Below, in pieces: positions 31,686-39,957 of a stretch of 64,000 bases of DNA. The stretch lies in contig JANQRJ010000071.1 of NCBI GenBank assembly GCA_028284635.1, positions 1 to 64,000 of the forward strand, read 5' to 3'. The stretch is from Pelagicoccus sp. Lineage in GTDB: Bacteria; Verrucomicrobiota; Verrucomicrobiia; Opitutales; Opitutaceae. The notes under the pieces are model-generated. The model ran no database searches. It worked only from the letters and a program-made list of their open reading frames with translations, and was not told where the DNA came from. Made by a program: the position numbers and the translations under genes. Numbering within the stretch: position 1 is the stretch's first letter; each line of letters starts with the position of its first letter.

Positions 31686-33980
31686 CTACAGTCCGGCAAG
31701 GGCCGCGTCGTATTCGGCTTTCGAAAGAAAGCTCAGGTTGGACAGGCGAGGATGGCGGACGCTGGGGATACCGGGAGGCATTTTGTTGGCTGCGAAGAGC
31801 GAGCTGAAGCCCCAGTTGCGGATGGGAGGACTGAACCAGCTACCAGAGTGGTTACCCACATCGGTGGTTGGCTTGACCAGAAAGGGAAAGGTTTGCACTT
31901 CGCTTTCGAAGAGGGCTACCAGGGAGCCCCGAATGGTGGCCGTCTTGTTGCTCCAGTTCTCAAGAAAACGGGGAAGGTTCTGCACCCCGCCGCCCCAGTT
32001 TCTCGTAGTCGAATCGGTGGCGGGATCTGCAGGGATGTAGCCGCAAATCATGCCCATGGCGTATTCCGTATCCGAGGCATAGCGACCGCCGTTGTCGTTC
32101 TTGTCGTCGGTGGCGCTGTTTTCGCGGCCGATGGGATTTCCGCCGACGGAAGTACTCCACGCGTCCGACAGCAGCGTGATGGAGTCTGCGAGCAGGGCCG
32201 CCGGCACCTCGTCGACCTCGGCAGTGCTGGCGGAATCAGAGGCGGTCGCGTTTCCATCCGCATTGTAGTCGCCAACGACATACAGAGCGGCATTGGTGGC
32301 CAAGGTGAAGCCTCTTCTGGTGGAGGGCAAGAACGACGGAGCAGGAAGATTGCCGCAGTCGATAAGGGCCAGGGCAATACCTGGCGTGATGGTGGAACTG
32401 GTGCCTTTCGCTGACGGCTCGACGTCCGCTTTGACGATATTGTCGGCGCTGCCTGCGGAATCGGCAGCAAGGGGAAACTCCACGTAAACGATGCCGTTCC
32501 AGTCGAAGTCCGGTTCGTAGGGATCGTTGCCCGCGCCGACGACGTCGTCCCAAGTCGTCTCGTTTTCGACGAGATGCTTCAGCACCCCTATGTCGAGACT
32601 CAAGATGTCAAGCTGCTGGCGATGACGTCGATCATACCAACCGCCGACGACCTTGCTAGCGCTCGAATCGTATTGATAGAGCTCGGGACTGCCGTCGGTT
32701 TCTATATCGGTCATCTCCGCATTGGCATCCCCAATCAGGCCAGCTGGCAGATCTATCTCTTCGAGAGTTGGGTTTCCGTCCACATTGAGAAGCGGCAGAA
32801 GATCGTTCGATCCGAGCTTGGTCTGCATGAACGCCCGGACCGAGTAGGTCGACCCGCTCTTCTCGACCTTGAGCAACAGGCCCGCCTTCATCGCCATCTT
32901 CTCCAACCTGGTCTCGGCGGACTTGCGATCGGCATGCCCAGTAGGCAGCAAGGGCTCGATGAGAGCGTAAGCTGGATTATAGGGATCGTACGCGGAAGTG
33001 CTCGTGTCGTCGGGCTGGTAATCGGGGATGGAGATCGGGTTTAGAATCGGCACGCTGTGGGAGGTGTCGGTGACCATTCCACCCCATCGGCTCAAGGCAT
33101 CCGCAGTCCAATCGGCGTGGCGGGAATCGAAATAGCTAGTGGCGTCGCTTGTCGACGAACCCGATAGCTGGACGTTCTGGAGAGTTCCTTGATCGTCCTC
33201 GAAGGCTACGCCGTGCGCATCGTAGCCGCTCGAATGGAAGGCCCAACTGGACATCTTGTGGCCGACATAGAAGTTGCCGCCGACCGTAACCTTGCCGTGG
33301 AAATGCAAGTCGTTGTTCGAAGTGACTCCCATGTTCCCATTGGTATGAACGGGCCCGTAGACGGCCATATTAGGACTGGGAGCGACCATGAGGTCCATGT
33401 TGAAGAAAATCGCGTGCGTGAAGAGCGGCGCGTCGCGCAACTCGAAGAGCTGGGACGCGTAGCCATAGACTGTTCCACCCCCCGGACCTCCTGCGGTGAG
33501 TTTGGCTTTGGTCAACACTGTTGTGGTCCGGGAGAAGACGTGCTTGCCGCCAAGCGGGTCGTCGGTGTCCTTGTCTTCAGGCACATACCTGACAGTGGAG
33601 GATCCTAGGTCCCCGACATCGATGGAGCTCCCGCTGAGGTCCACGTGAGTCCCCGCGAAATGCGAGGTCGCGCTAGTCGGAATCGAGTTGACCAAACCCT
33701 TGAGAGCGGAGCCGCTGAGCGAAGGGTTGTCCTTGAACTCCTCGATAATCATGGCTGTGGCGTACTCCTGCAACGCCTCAGCAGCGTTTCGCGCCTCATG
33801 CAGCATGATATTGCGCCGGTTGACCTTCATCTCCGTACCAGAGGAGCGGAGCAAGGAAGCGACTACGATCGCCAGGCCAATAACGACCATGATAACGACG
33901 ATCAGCGCAGAGCCGCGCTTCGAATCCCGCATGGCCTGAAGGCGAGCTGCTGACGGTTTCGTTTGGCGATATTTCTTCAT
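31686..33980 (-). CDS. PilX-like minor pilin with large passenger region
   Basis: A 764-residue protein with a type IV pilin-like N-terminus: a basic lead, RGSALIVVIMVVIGLAIVVA as the hydrophobic helix, and TEMKVNRRNIMLHEARNAAE following, as in PilX proteins. PilX proteins are usually 150-250 residues; here about 650 residues of extracellular sequence follow. These are rich in Asp, Ser, Thr and Gly (e.g. GDYNADGNATASDSASTAEV) with a beta-rich, adhesin-like look. It is the last gene of the pilin operon (9 bases after the PilW-like gene), so it may sit at the pilus tip. Confidence 0.8.
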   Translation of the reverse strand: MKKYRQTKPSAARLQAMRDSKRGSALIVVIMVVIGLAIVVASLLRSSGTEMKVNRRNIMLHEARNAAEALQEYATAMIIEEFKDNPSLSGSALKGLVNSIPTSATSHFAGTHVDLSGSSIDVGDLGSSTVRYVPEDKDTDDPLGGKHVFSRTTTVLTKAKLTAGGPGGGTVYGYASQLFELRDAPLFTHAIFFNMDLMVAPSPNMAVYGPVHTNGNMGVTSNNDLHFHGKVTVGGNFYVGHKMSSWAFHSSGYDAHGVAFEDDQGTLQNVQLSGSSTSDATSYFDSRHADWTADALSRWGGMVTDTSHSVPILNPISIPDYQPDDTSTSAYDPYNPAYALIEPLLPTGHADRKSAETRLEKMAMKAGLLLKVEKSGSTYSVRAFMQTKLGSNDLLPLLNVDGNPTLEEIDLPAGLIGDANAEMTDIETDGSPELYQYDSSASKVVGGWYDRRHRQQLDILSLDIGVLKHLVENETTWDDVVGAGNDPYEPDFDWNGIVYVEFPLAADSAGSADNIVKADVEPSAKGTSSTITPGIALALIDCGNLPAPSFLPSTRRGFTLATNAALYVVGDYNADGNATASDSASTAEVDEVPAALLADSITLLSDAWSTSVGGNPIGRENSATDDKNDNGGRYASDTEYAMGMICGYIPADPATDSTTRNWGGGVQNLPRFLENWSNKTATIRGSLVALFESEVQTFPFLVKPTTDVGNHSGSWFSPPIRNWGFSSLFAANKMPPGIPSVRHPRLSNLSFLSKAEYDAALAGL

Positions 33981-33988
33981 AGTAAGAC

Positions 33989-34684
33989 TCAGTTGTAGCC
34001 GCCTCGGGCCCTAATTGTCAGATTATAGGTATTGGTTACTTTCCTGGAGGAGCCTCCATGCACGATCTTGGCGTTGAAGATGAAACTGGAGTTTTCCTTG
34101 TAGCTGAAGAAGAGGCCGCCTGCGGACGAGTCCTCGGAGAGATCCAGGATCGTCTCGTGGTTTGGAATATTGGAAATGTCGGGAATCAGTTCCTCGGGAT
34201 CCTTAAACGCGTCGGCCGTCGCTACGCTGTCCACCGTAAACATCTTCACCGGAGCTTCGTTGCCCGCAGGCACCGTTGGGTCCCGGTAGATGCCAATGAT
34301 CTTCTCGATCGGATAGCCTAGGGAGCTGGAGGCTACCGAGCCCTCGTATACCAGCAGAATGAAGTCTCCAGACTGCTTTTCGCTAAGCCGATGGTGGCCA
34401 TACTCGCCGTCGATCGGAGTATACACGAGCGCTTCATAGGTGTCGAACAGGTACAGCTTGTCCGCTTCGCGGCCATTCTCGACGATCGAGTTCATCACCT
34501 GTCGGATGTCCCTGTTCACGGACATCTTCTCGCTGGCAACGTAAGTCGAGCGTCCCGTCTCGACCAGCAAGTAGGTAGCCATGCCAGCCATCACCGCCGT
34601 GATGCTCAAAGCGAGCAACACTTCAACCAGAGTGAATCCCTTTGCTCGATCCAGGCCGCGTCGCGTGTTCAGTGAAGTCTTCAT
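33989..34684 (-). CDS. PilW-like prepilin
   Basis: A 231-residue protein with a class III-type leader and the cleavage/methylation signal GFTLVEVLLALSITAVMAG (the G before F is the cleavage site and the E at +5 follows). The rest is a globular periplasmic part with no known domain. Minor pilins of this type prime pilus or type II pseudopilus assembly. Its ATG overlaps the stop of the PilV-like gene (ATGA) and it precedes the PilX-like gene, giving a VWX order. Confidence 0.85.
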   Translation of the reverse strand: MKTSLNTRRGLDRAKGFTLVEVLLALSITAVMAGMATYLLVETGRSTYVASEKMSVNRDIRQVMNSIVENGREADKLYLFDTYEALVYTPIDGEYGHHRLSEKQSGDFILLVYEGSVASSSLGYPIEKIIGIYRDPTVPAGNEAPVKMFTVDSVATADAFKDPEELIPDISNIPNHETILDLSEDSSAGGLFFSYKENSSFIFNAKIVHGGSSRKVTNTYNLTIRARGGYN

Positions 34685-35265
34685 ATCTCGTGGTTGGCGA
34701 TCACAGTCGTGAGGTTCGAGTCGATCCAGCGCGAGCCGTCCGCGCCAAGCGCTTCGTAGGAATAGCCCAGCACAAGCTCGAATGCGGACAGCGGCTCTTG
34801 TCCCGAAGGGTAATCCTGGGCGAGGTCCTTTATATTGAGAGCGAAGCGCATTTTCATTTTCACTTCTCTATCGGACCCATCGCTCGCTTTCCGAACATCT
34901 ACTACGATTTCTTTCGAATCGAAAGCGTTAGGATCCCAGTTGCCATTGCCATCCACGTGGAAGTTCAGTGGGTCCGCGCTAACCAAACCGGTAGCAAACG
35001 AGATGCTCTCCGTGGAAAGCGACGCGGAATTAGGATTGTCGTACACATTCTGAATCTCGGCGTAGGTCATGGACCGCATCTGCTCAATGAAGCCCTGGGC
35101 AGCATTGAAGGCGGCATTCTGATAGACCGACTGGTACGCCGACCTCTGACTCTGCAGCACAGTGAAGCCTACTCCAACCGACGCTCCAATGAAGATCACC
35201 GACGCCACCATCACTTCCACAAGCGTAAATCCTTCTCTGGATTGTGAAAAAGATACTCTTTTCAT
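34681..35265 (-). CDS. PilV-like prepilin
   Basis: A 194-residue protein starting MKRVSFSQSREGFTLVEVMV; the prepilin cleavage motif is GFTLVE. The hydrophobic helix continues to about residue 40, followed by QSQRSAYQSVYQNAAFNAAQ and a beta-rich C-terminal part. An in-frame GTG at 35283 would add six residues and cannot be ruled out. It is the first gene of the three-gene minor pilin operon; the core pilus assembly genes are not in the window. Confidence 0.85.
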   Translation of the reverse strand: MKRVSFSQSREGFTLVEVMVASVIFIGASVGVGFTVLQSQRSAYQSVYQNAAFNAAQGFIEQMRSMTYAEIQNVYDNPNSASLSTESISFATGLVSADPLNFHVDGNGNWDPNAFDSKEIVVDVRKASDGSDREVKMKMRFALNIKDLAQDYPSGQEPLSAFELVLGYSYEALGADGSRWIDSNLTTVIANHEI

Positions 35266-35283
35266 ATTCTTTTTAAAATTCAC

Positions 35284-35723
35284 AGGATCCTATACGGCTC
35301 GCCTCTCCACTCCTTTATGATTTTTTTAAATTTTGCTGCGAATGAGTAGAGTTCCTCGAAACGCCTGTAGAGCACTCTAATACTATGTAGTTAAACACTC
35401 ACTACACTGTAGTCACTTGAACTCATAGGCTCTCCAAACGAAAAGAGCTGAAGATAGAGAGGTCGAAGTCTACGAGAGTCTGGGAGATGCTTGGACCACA
35501 GGGTCCTTCGTAACGGAATCGTTACGACAATGGCCTTAGAATCTCGCCAGCGGTTCCGAATCCAGACTAGTCTGCTGGGCTATTCACCCGGGGAAGCAGG
35601 CATGCGAATCAATTAGATGCTAATTGTCTCTCCTTAACTTGCCAATAGGTGGATTCCTCAATAGCTTGATTTAGTAGATTTCCAATCCTGTCCACCGGTC
35701 CTGTATCACGAGCGAAGCAAATC
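35284..35723. promoter_or_regulatory. 440-base divergent intergenic region with inverted repeats
   Basis: It separates the pilin operon from the response regulator. CGTAACG GAAT CGTTACG (35509-35526) is a perfect 7-bp inverted repeat that could bind a dimeric regulator. ACTACACTGTAGT (about 35392-35404) is another palindrome and repeats part of ATGTAGT just before it. No gene is seen. Control of the pilin operon by the adjacent regulator is only a possibility. Confidence 0.5.
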
Positions 35724-36374
35724 ATGAAGAGAAGACTCTACATCGTCGACGACCTAACGAGTATCCGACAGATGTTGGCCGATATCCTCGAGCGGCACAA
35801 CTATGAGATAATCGGAGAAAGCGGCAACGGTCAGACCGCCCTCAAAGAAATCCTAGAGCTGCAACCGCAAGTCGTAATCGTAGACGCTCGCCTGCCGGGA
35901 CTCAACGGCCTGGAACTGATAAAGCGACTCACCAAGCATCTGCCGGAAAGTCGCTTTCTCGTCTTCTCCGCCTACCAGAACCCAGCGATCGTGAAAGACA
36001 TGCTGGAGGCTGGAGCGCACGGCTTCGTCGAAAAGACGGCCAATCTCAAGGAATTCATCAACGGCCTCGGCATCGTCGCCAATGGCGGCACCTTCTTCGG
36101 ACCTAACGTGGCCGAGCTCATTCGCACTGTAGTAGCCAATCCCGACAGCGTACAGCGTTCGAAGGACAGCCTGACCGAACGCGAACGCGAAGTCCTGCAA
36201 CTGATAGCCGAAGGCCACAGCACCAAGGAAATCGCAGCGAAACTAGGCCTGAGCATCAAGACCGTCGACAACCACCGGACAAACATGATGCGCAAGCTCG
36301 ACCTGCACAACGTGGCGGCGATCACTCGCTACGCTTTGCAAAACGGCATGATCGAGCTCGAGTCGATGACCTGA
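35724..36374 (+). CDS. NarL/FixJ-type response regulator
   Basis: A 216-residue two-domain regulator. The receiver (1-120) has the acidic pocket IVDD, the phospho-acceptor Asp in VIVDARLPGLNGLEL, FSAYQ and the Lys of FVEKTANLK. The output (about 150-210) is a LuxR-type helix-turn-helix: LTEREREVLQLIAEGHSTKE and IAAKLGLSIKTVDNHRTNMM. It would bind DNA after phosphorylation. No histidine kinase is beside it, so its sensor is elsewhere. It is divergent from the pilin operon across a region with palindromes. Confidence 0.9.
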   Translation: MKRRLYIVDDLTSIRQMLADILERHNYEIIGESGNGQTALKEILELQPQVVIVDARLPGLNGLELIKRLTKHLPESRFLVFSAYQNPAIVKDMLEAGAHGFVEKTANLKEFINGLGIVANGGTFFGPNVAELIRTVVANPDSVQRSKDSLTEREREVLQLIAEGHSTKEIAAKLGLSIKTVDNHRTNMMRKLDLHNVAAITRYALQNGMIELESMT

Positions 36375-36426
36375 GCGAGCAACGGCTCCTGCTTCGCAAA
36401 ACCGAGAGCCACGCCACTCCGGAGGG

Positions 36427-37950
36427 CTAAGTCAGGGCAGCAGCTCTCACCTGCTCTACCCACGGATCGTCGTAGCGCTCAAGCATGGCCACGAGCTTGG
36501 CCTTGAGCTCAGCCACCAGCTCGGGCGATTCGGGCGCAATGTTCTTCATCTGGTAGGGGTCCGATACGTTGTCGTGCAGAATCCAGCGAATCTCTGATTT
36601 AGAGTCAGCATCGCAGACGAAGCTATATTTATGCCCGATCAAACCACGCCTGATGCGAGACGAATCCGGAGACCTGGAATACGTGTAAAGAGTGTATTCG
36701 GGCCGTTCGGCACGCTTTCCAAGAAAAACCGCAGACCTGTCGACGCCATCCAAATCCTCAGGGAGCGACGACTCCAGTCCCGCCAGGGACAGCAACGTGG
36801 GAAAAACGTCTGTCGTGCCAAGGAGCAGGTCATCCCTGCCAGGCTCGATCTTCCCAGGCCACCGAACGATGAACGGCACATTCGCGGACTCCTTGTACCA
36901 TAGATTCTTTTGCATATGGTTGTGGCTGCCCATGAGCTCGCCGTGATCGGAAGTGAAGACGACGATGGTGTCATCAGCGAGACCCTCCTCCTCAAGCGTC
37001 GCCATGATACGGCCAAACTGCTCGTCGACCGCATTGACCATCGCGAAGTAGCCCGCAGCCTTGGCCCGAGCTTTGACAGCTCCGGGATCCTCGCTCTCGA
37101 GATCGACGTTGGGTCGGTTAAGCAGTTCCTCCTTCGGCATGCGGTCGAACTCCTCTCGATAGGTCGGCACCACCTGGTCGTAGGGAGGATGAGGCGGATT
37201 CATGGACATGACCAAGGCGAACGGCTTGGCCGGATCGCGAAACTTTCCGTCCTCGTTCTTCAAATACTCGATTGCCACATCCGTCTCGTGAGCCGGAGAC
37301 CACTGGTAGACTTCCTTGCGCTGGTCCACCGGATCCTCTCCTGTCCAGTAGTGCGGGCGAAAATGCGCGTCGAAAGCCCCATAGGAATACCAAAAGTCGA
37401 AGCCGCGACGCCGAGGACCTGGCGGCGTATAGGCATCCCAGACCCTGCCATCGCCACGCACCGGTCGACCGACTTCGCCAAGGTATGGGTACTCCTCCTC
37501 GCGCGGCGGATCGAGATGCCACTTGCCGATGTAGCCCGCGCTGTAACCCTCTTCGCTCAGAATATCGGAAAAGCAACGCTCCTCATTCTGCAAATAGTTG
37601 CCGAAAGGCACAGTCTTCGAATTCACGTTGGTGTAAACTCCCGTGCGATGCGGAAGCTTGCCGGTCAAAAGCATGGCCCGATACGGGCTGCACAATGGAT
37701 GCGTGCTCACGCAGTGCGTCAGCACGCGACTCTCCGCAGCAAAGCGATCCAAATGCGGCGTACTGACCGGATCCTCGCCCATGAATCCGAGAGCCTGTGG
37801 TCTCCATTGATCGGGAAACACATACAGGATGTTAGGACGCTTCGACTTCGCAGGCGTGGAGCTGGTCTTTTCGCCTTTGGAAGTAGCCTGAGAGGCCAAG
37901 GCCAACGCTCCCGCCGCAGTCGTCTTTTTGATGAAGTCTCTTCTTCTCAT
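36427..37950 (-). CDS. Sulfatase (family S1) with Tat-like signal
   Basis: A 507-residue protein. MRRRDFIKKTTAAGALALAS is a twin-arginine signal, so it is exported folded. Metal binding: PNILYVFPDQWRPQALG has Asp but DQ replaces the usual DD. The catalytic Cys, converted to formylglycine, is in LCSPYRAMLLTG; HTG and VFTSDHGELMGSHNH carry further active-site residues. It would cut sulfate esters from a polysaccharide or aryl substrate. It converges with the response regulator and is divergent from the two plus-strand sulfatases. Confidence 0.9.
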   Translation of the reverse strand: MRRRDFIKKTTAAGALALASQATSKGEKTSSTPAKSKRPNILYVFPDQWRPQALGFMGEDPVSTPHLDRFAAESRVLTHCVSTHPLCSPYRAMLLTGKLPHRTGVYTNVNSKTVPFGNYLQNEERCFSDILSEEGYSAGYIGKWHLDPPREEEYPYLGEVGRPVRGDGRVWDAYTPPGPRRRGFDFWYSYGAFDAHFRPHYWTGEDPVDQRKEVYQWSPAHETDVAIEYLKNEDGKFRDPAKPFALVMSMNPPHPPYDQVVPTYREEFDRMPKEELLNRPNVDLESEDPGAVKARAKAAGYFAMVNAVDEQFGRIMATLEEEGLADDTIVVFTSDHGELMGSHNHMQKNLWYKESANVPFIVRWPGKIEPGRDDLLLGTTDVFPTLLSLAGLESSLPEDLDGVDRSAVFLGKRAERPEYTLYTYSRSPDSSRIRRGLIGHKYSFVCDADSKSEIRWILHDNVSDPYQMKNIAPESPELVAELKAKLVAMLERYDDPWVEQVRAAALT

Positions 37951-38087
37951 AGGGTTTGCCTTTCAGGTATTCGAATACGAGCGAATTAAGCGAATGTTTC
38001 TTGGCCACCGCGATGAAACATCTGTAGAACCAGTTGAAAAATCGCGCCCGGTCGAAAATCCGAGCCCAACCCCACCACAAAGAATCC

Positions 38088-39557
38088 ATGACAAGAAAAG
38101 CAGCCCTCATCATCGCAACCTCTCTAGTCGCATGTTTCGCATCGCTCGCCGAAACCGCGCCGAAGCCAAACGTGCTGTTCATAGCCATAGACGACTTGCG
38201 ACCCGAGCTCGGCTGCTACGATCGGCCCGAGATAGTCAGCCCAAACATCGATCGGCTGGCAGCCTCCGGCACCGTCTTCCAGCGCGCCTACTGCCAGCAG
38301 GCCGTCTGCGCCCCTTCGAGAGCCAGCATCATGACCGGTCTCCGACCGGACTCCAACGGCGTTACCGACCTTAGAACCTTCTTTAGAGACATCGTGCCCG
38401 ACGTCGTCACCCTCCCCCAAGCCTTCATCCAGCAAGGCTACCAAGCCGAAGCCTACGGCAAGATCTACCACACCAGCCACGGCAACAAGAACGACGAGCT
38501 CTCCTGGACCAAGCCGTGGCAGCCCTCGCCAGGCGAACGCTACGCCATCCCGGAAAACAAGGCGCAGTACCTCGCCAACCGAAAAACCCGGGCCGAAACA
38601 GGCAAGGGCGACTACCAGGGAGTCGCCACCGAGCGAGCGGACGTGCCAGACGAGACCTACATGGACGGCCAAACAACCCTGCTAGGACTCTCCGCCCTCA
38701 GACGCTTCAAGGAAGCTGATCAATCCTTCTTTCTCGCGATCGGATTCTCCAAGCCCCACCTGCCTTTCAACGCCCCCCAACGCTATTGGGAGCTCTACGA
38801 TCCTTCCGAAATCGTCTTGCCCGAAGTCGATCGATGGCCCATCGACATGCCCGAATTCGCAGGCGTCCACATCAATGGGCTCGGCGCCGGCGAGCTCGGC
38901 GCCTACGTGGAATTCGAACGCCATATCAGAGCCACCAAGGAACAGGCCCGCGAACTCATTCATGGCTACCGGGCCTGCGTCTCGTACATCGATGCCCAAG
39001 TCGGTCTCCTGCTCGACGAACTCGACACTCTCGGTCTGCGCGAGAACACCATCGTCGTCCTCTGGGGAGACCACGGCTTCAAGCTCTACGACTTCGGAGC
39101 TTGGTGCAAGCACACCAACTTCGAACTCGACACGCGCTCCCCGCTCATCATCTCCGCGCCCGGCATGGATGGTCCCGCGAAAGCCGACGCCCTAGTCGAG
39201 TTCATCGACGTGTATCCGACTCTCTGCGACATCGCCGGCATCCCCCTTCCCGATCACCTGCAAGGGGTCAGCCTGAAACCGATCCTCCAGGACCCGCAAG
39301 CGACCGTCAAAGACGCGGCCTACAGCCAGTACCGCCGCCGAGCCGATGGCCAGCCACTCATGGGTTACGCCATGCGCACCGACAAGTACCGCTATGTGGA
39401 GTGGCGCGTCCGAGAAACCGGCGAAATTTTCGCTCGCGAACTCTACGACCTTTCGCAAAAGCGGATCGAAATCATCAACATAGCAGGCGATGCAGCAAAC
39501 GAGAGCCTCATCGCCTCCCTCAACGCGAAGATGCGCGCGGATCTGGACTTGCCATGA
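38088..39557 (+). CDS. Sulfatase (family S1, iduronate-2-sulfatase-like), copy 1
   Basis: A 489-residue protein with a Sec signal (MTRKAALIIATSLVACFASL), then PNVLFIAIDDLRPELGC with the metal DD pair. The formylglycine Cys is in AVCAPSRASIMTGLRPDS; LWGDHGFKLYDF has the Asp/His pair. Similar proteins remove 2-O-sulfate from glycans. The start at 38088 is given by the conserved MTRKAA shared with copy 2. Copy 1 and copy 2 share signal peptide, upstream sequence and gene plan, so they arose by tandem duplication. Confidence 0.92.
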   Translation: MTRKAALIIATSLVACFASLAETAPKPNVLFIAIDDLRPELGCYDRPEIVSPNIDRLAASGTVFQRAYCQQAVCAPSRASIMTGLRPDSNGVTDLRTFFRDIVPDVVTLPQAFIQQGYQAEAYGKIYHTSHGNKNDELSWTKPWQPSPGERYAIPENKAQYLANRKTRAETGKGDYQGVATERADVPDETYMDGQTTLLGLSALRRFKEADQSFFLAIGFSKPHLPFNAPQRYWELYDPSEIVLPEVDRWPIDMPEFAGVHINGLGAGELGAYVEFERHIRATKEQARELIHGYRACVSYIDAQVGLLLDELDTLGLRENTIVVLWGDHGFKLYDFGAWCKHTNFELDTRSPLIISAPGMDGPAKADALVEFIDVYPTLCDIAGIPLPDHLQGVSLKPILQDPQATVKDAAYSQYRRRADGQPLMGYAMRTDKYRYVEWRVRETGEIFARELYDLSQKRIEIINIAGDAANESLIASLNAKMRADLDLP

Positions 39558-39665
39558 AATCTCGCGCTGCTTTGCACGGCCTACAGCCACGCGGAGGACG
39601 TATCCACAAAACCGAACATCCTCTTCATCGCCATCGGCGATCTCAGGCCCACGCTTGGCTGTTGA
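39558..39665 (+). pseudogene. Third sulfatase copy, N-terminal fragment only
   Basis: Directly after the copy 1 stop codon an open stretch encodes LALLCTAYSHAEDVSTKPNI then LFIAIGDLRPTLGC and stop: the end of a signal peptide and the metal-binding N-terminus of a sulfatase, matching copies 1 and 2. It breaks at TGTTGA, which is the first bases of the family A MITE end. No start codon and no catalytic Cys remain. Confidence 0.75.
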
Positions 39666-39814
39666 AAAAGTCCAGCTTTCTAGTGTAGCCGCGTTCGTGA
39701 GAACGCGGAATCGGTTCGGGAGATCCGCGTGTTTTTCGCTGCGCTGTCGGCTAACGCCTCGGTACTCACGAACGCGGCTACGATATAGCCAGAGCTCGAT
39801 TGACTTCTTCAACA
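39660..39814. mobile_element. Complete family A MITE-like element
   Basis: 155 bases bounded by TGTTGAAAAAGTC (39660-39672) and the inverse GACTTCTTCAACA (39802-39814). Inside are two CGCGTTC hairpins (arms at 39685 and up to 39781), the right one split by about 35 foreign bases. No target duplication was seen. It interrupts the third sulfatase copy. The same right half is at 1-91. Confidence 0.75.
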
Positions 39815-39957
39815 CCCTCCAAGCTCTAGGGCGTTTGAGAAAATAGGAACCAAGAACAACGATGCTGATCAGTCACGGCCGCAAGATATCCGTAGAACCA
39901 GTTGAATAAGGTGGCATCCCATCGAGAATCCGAGTCGGATACCCGCACATCATACCC

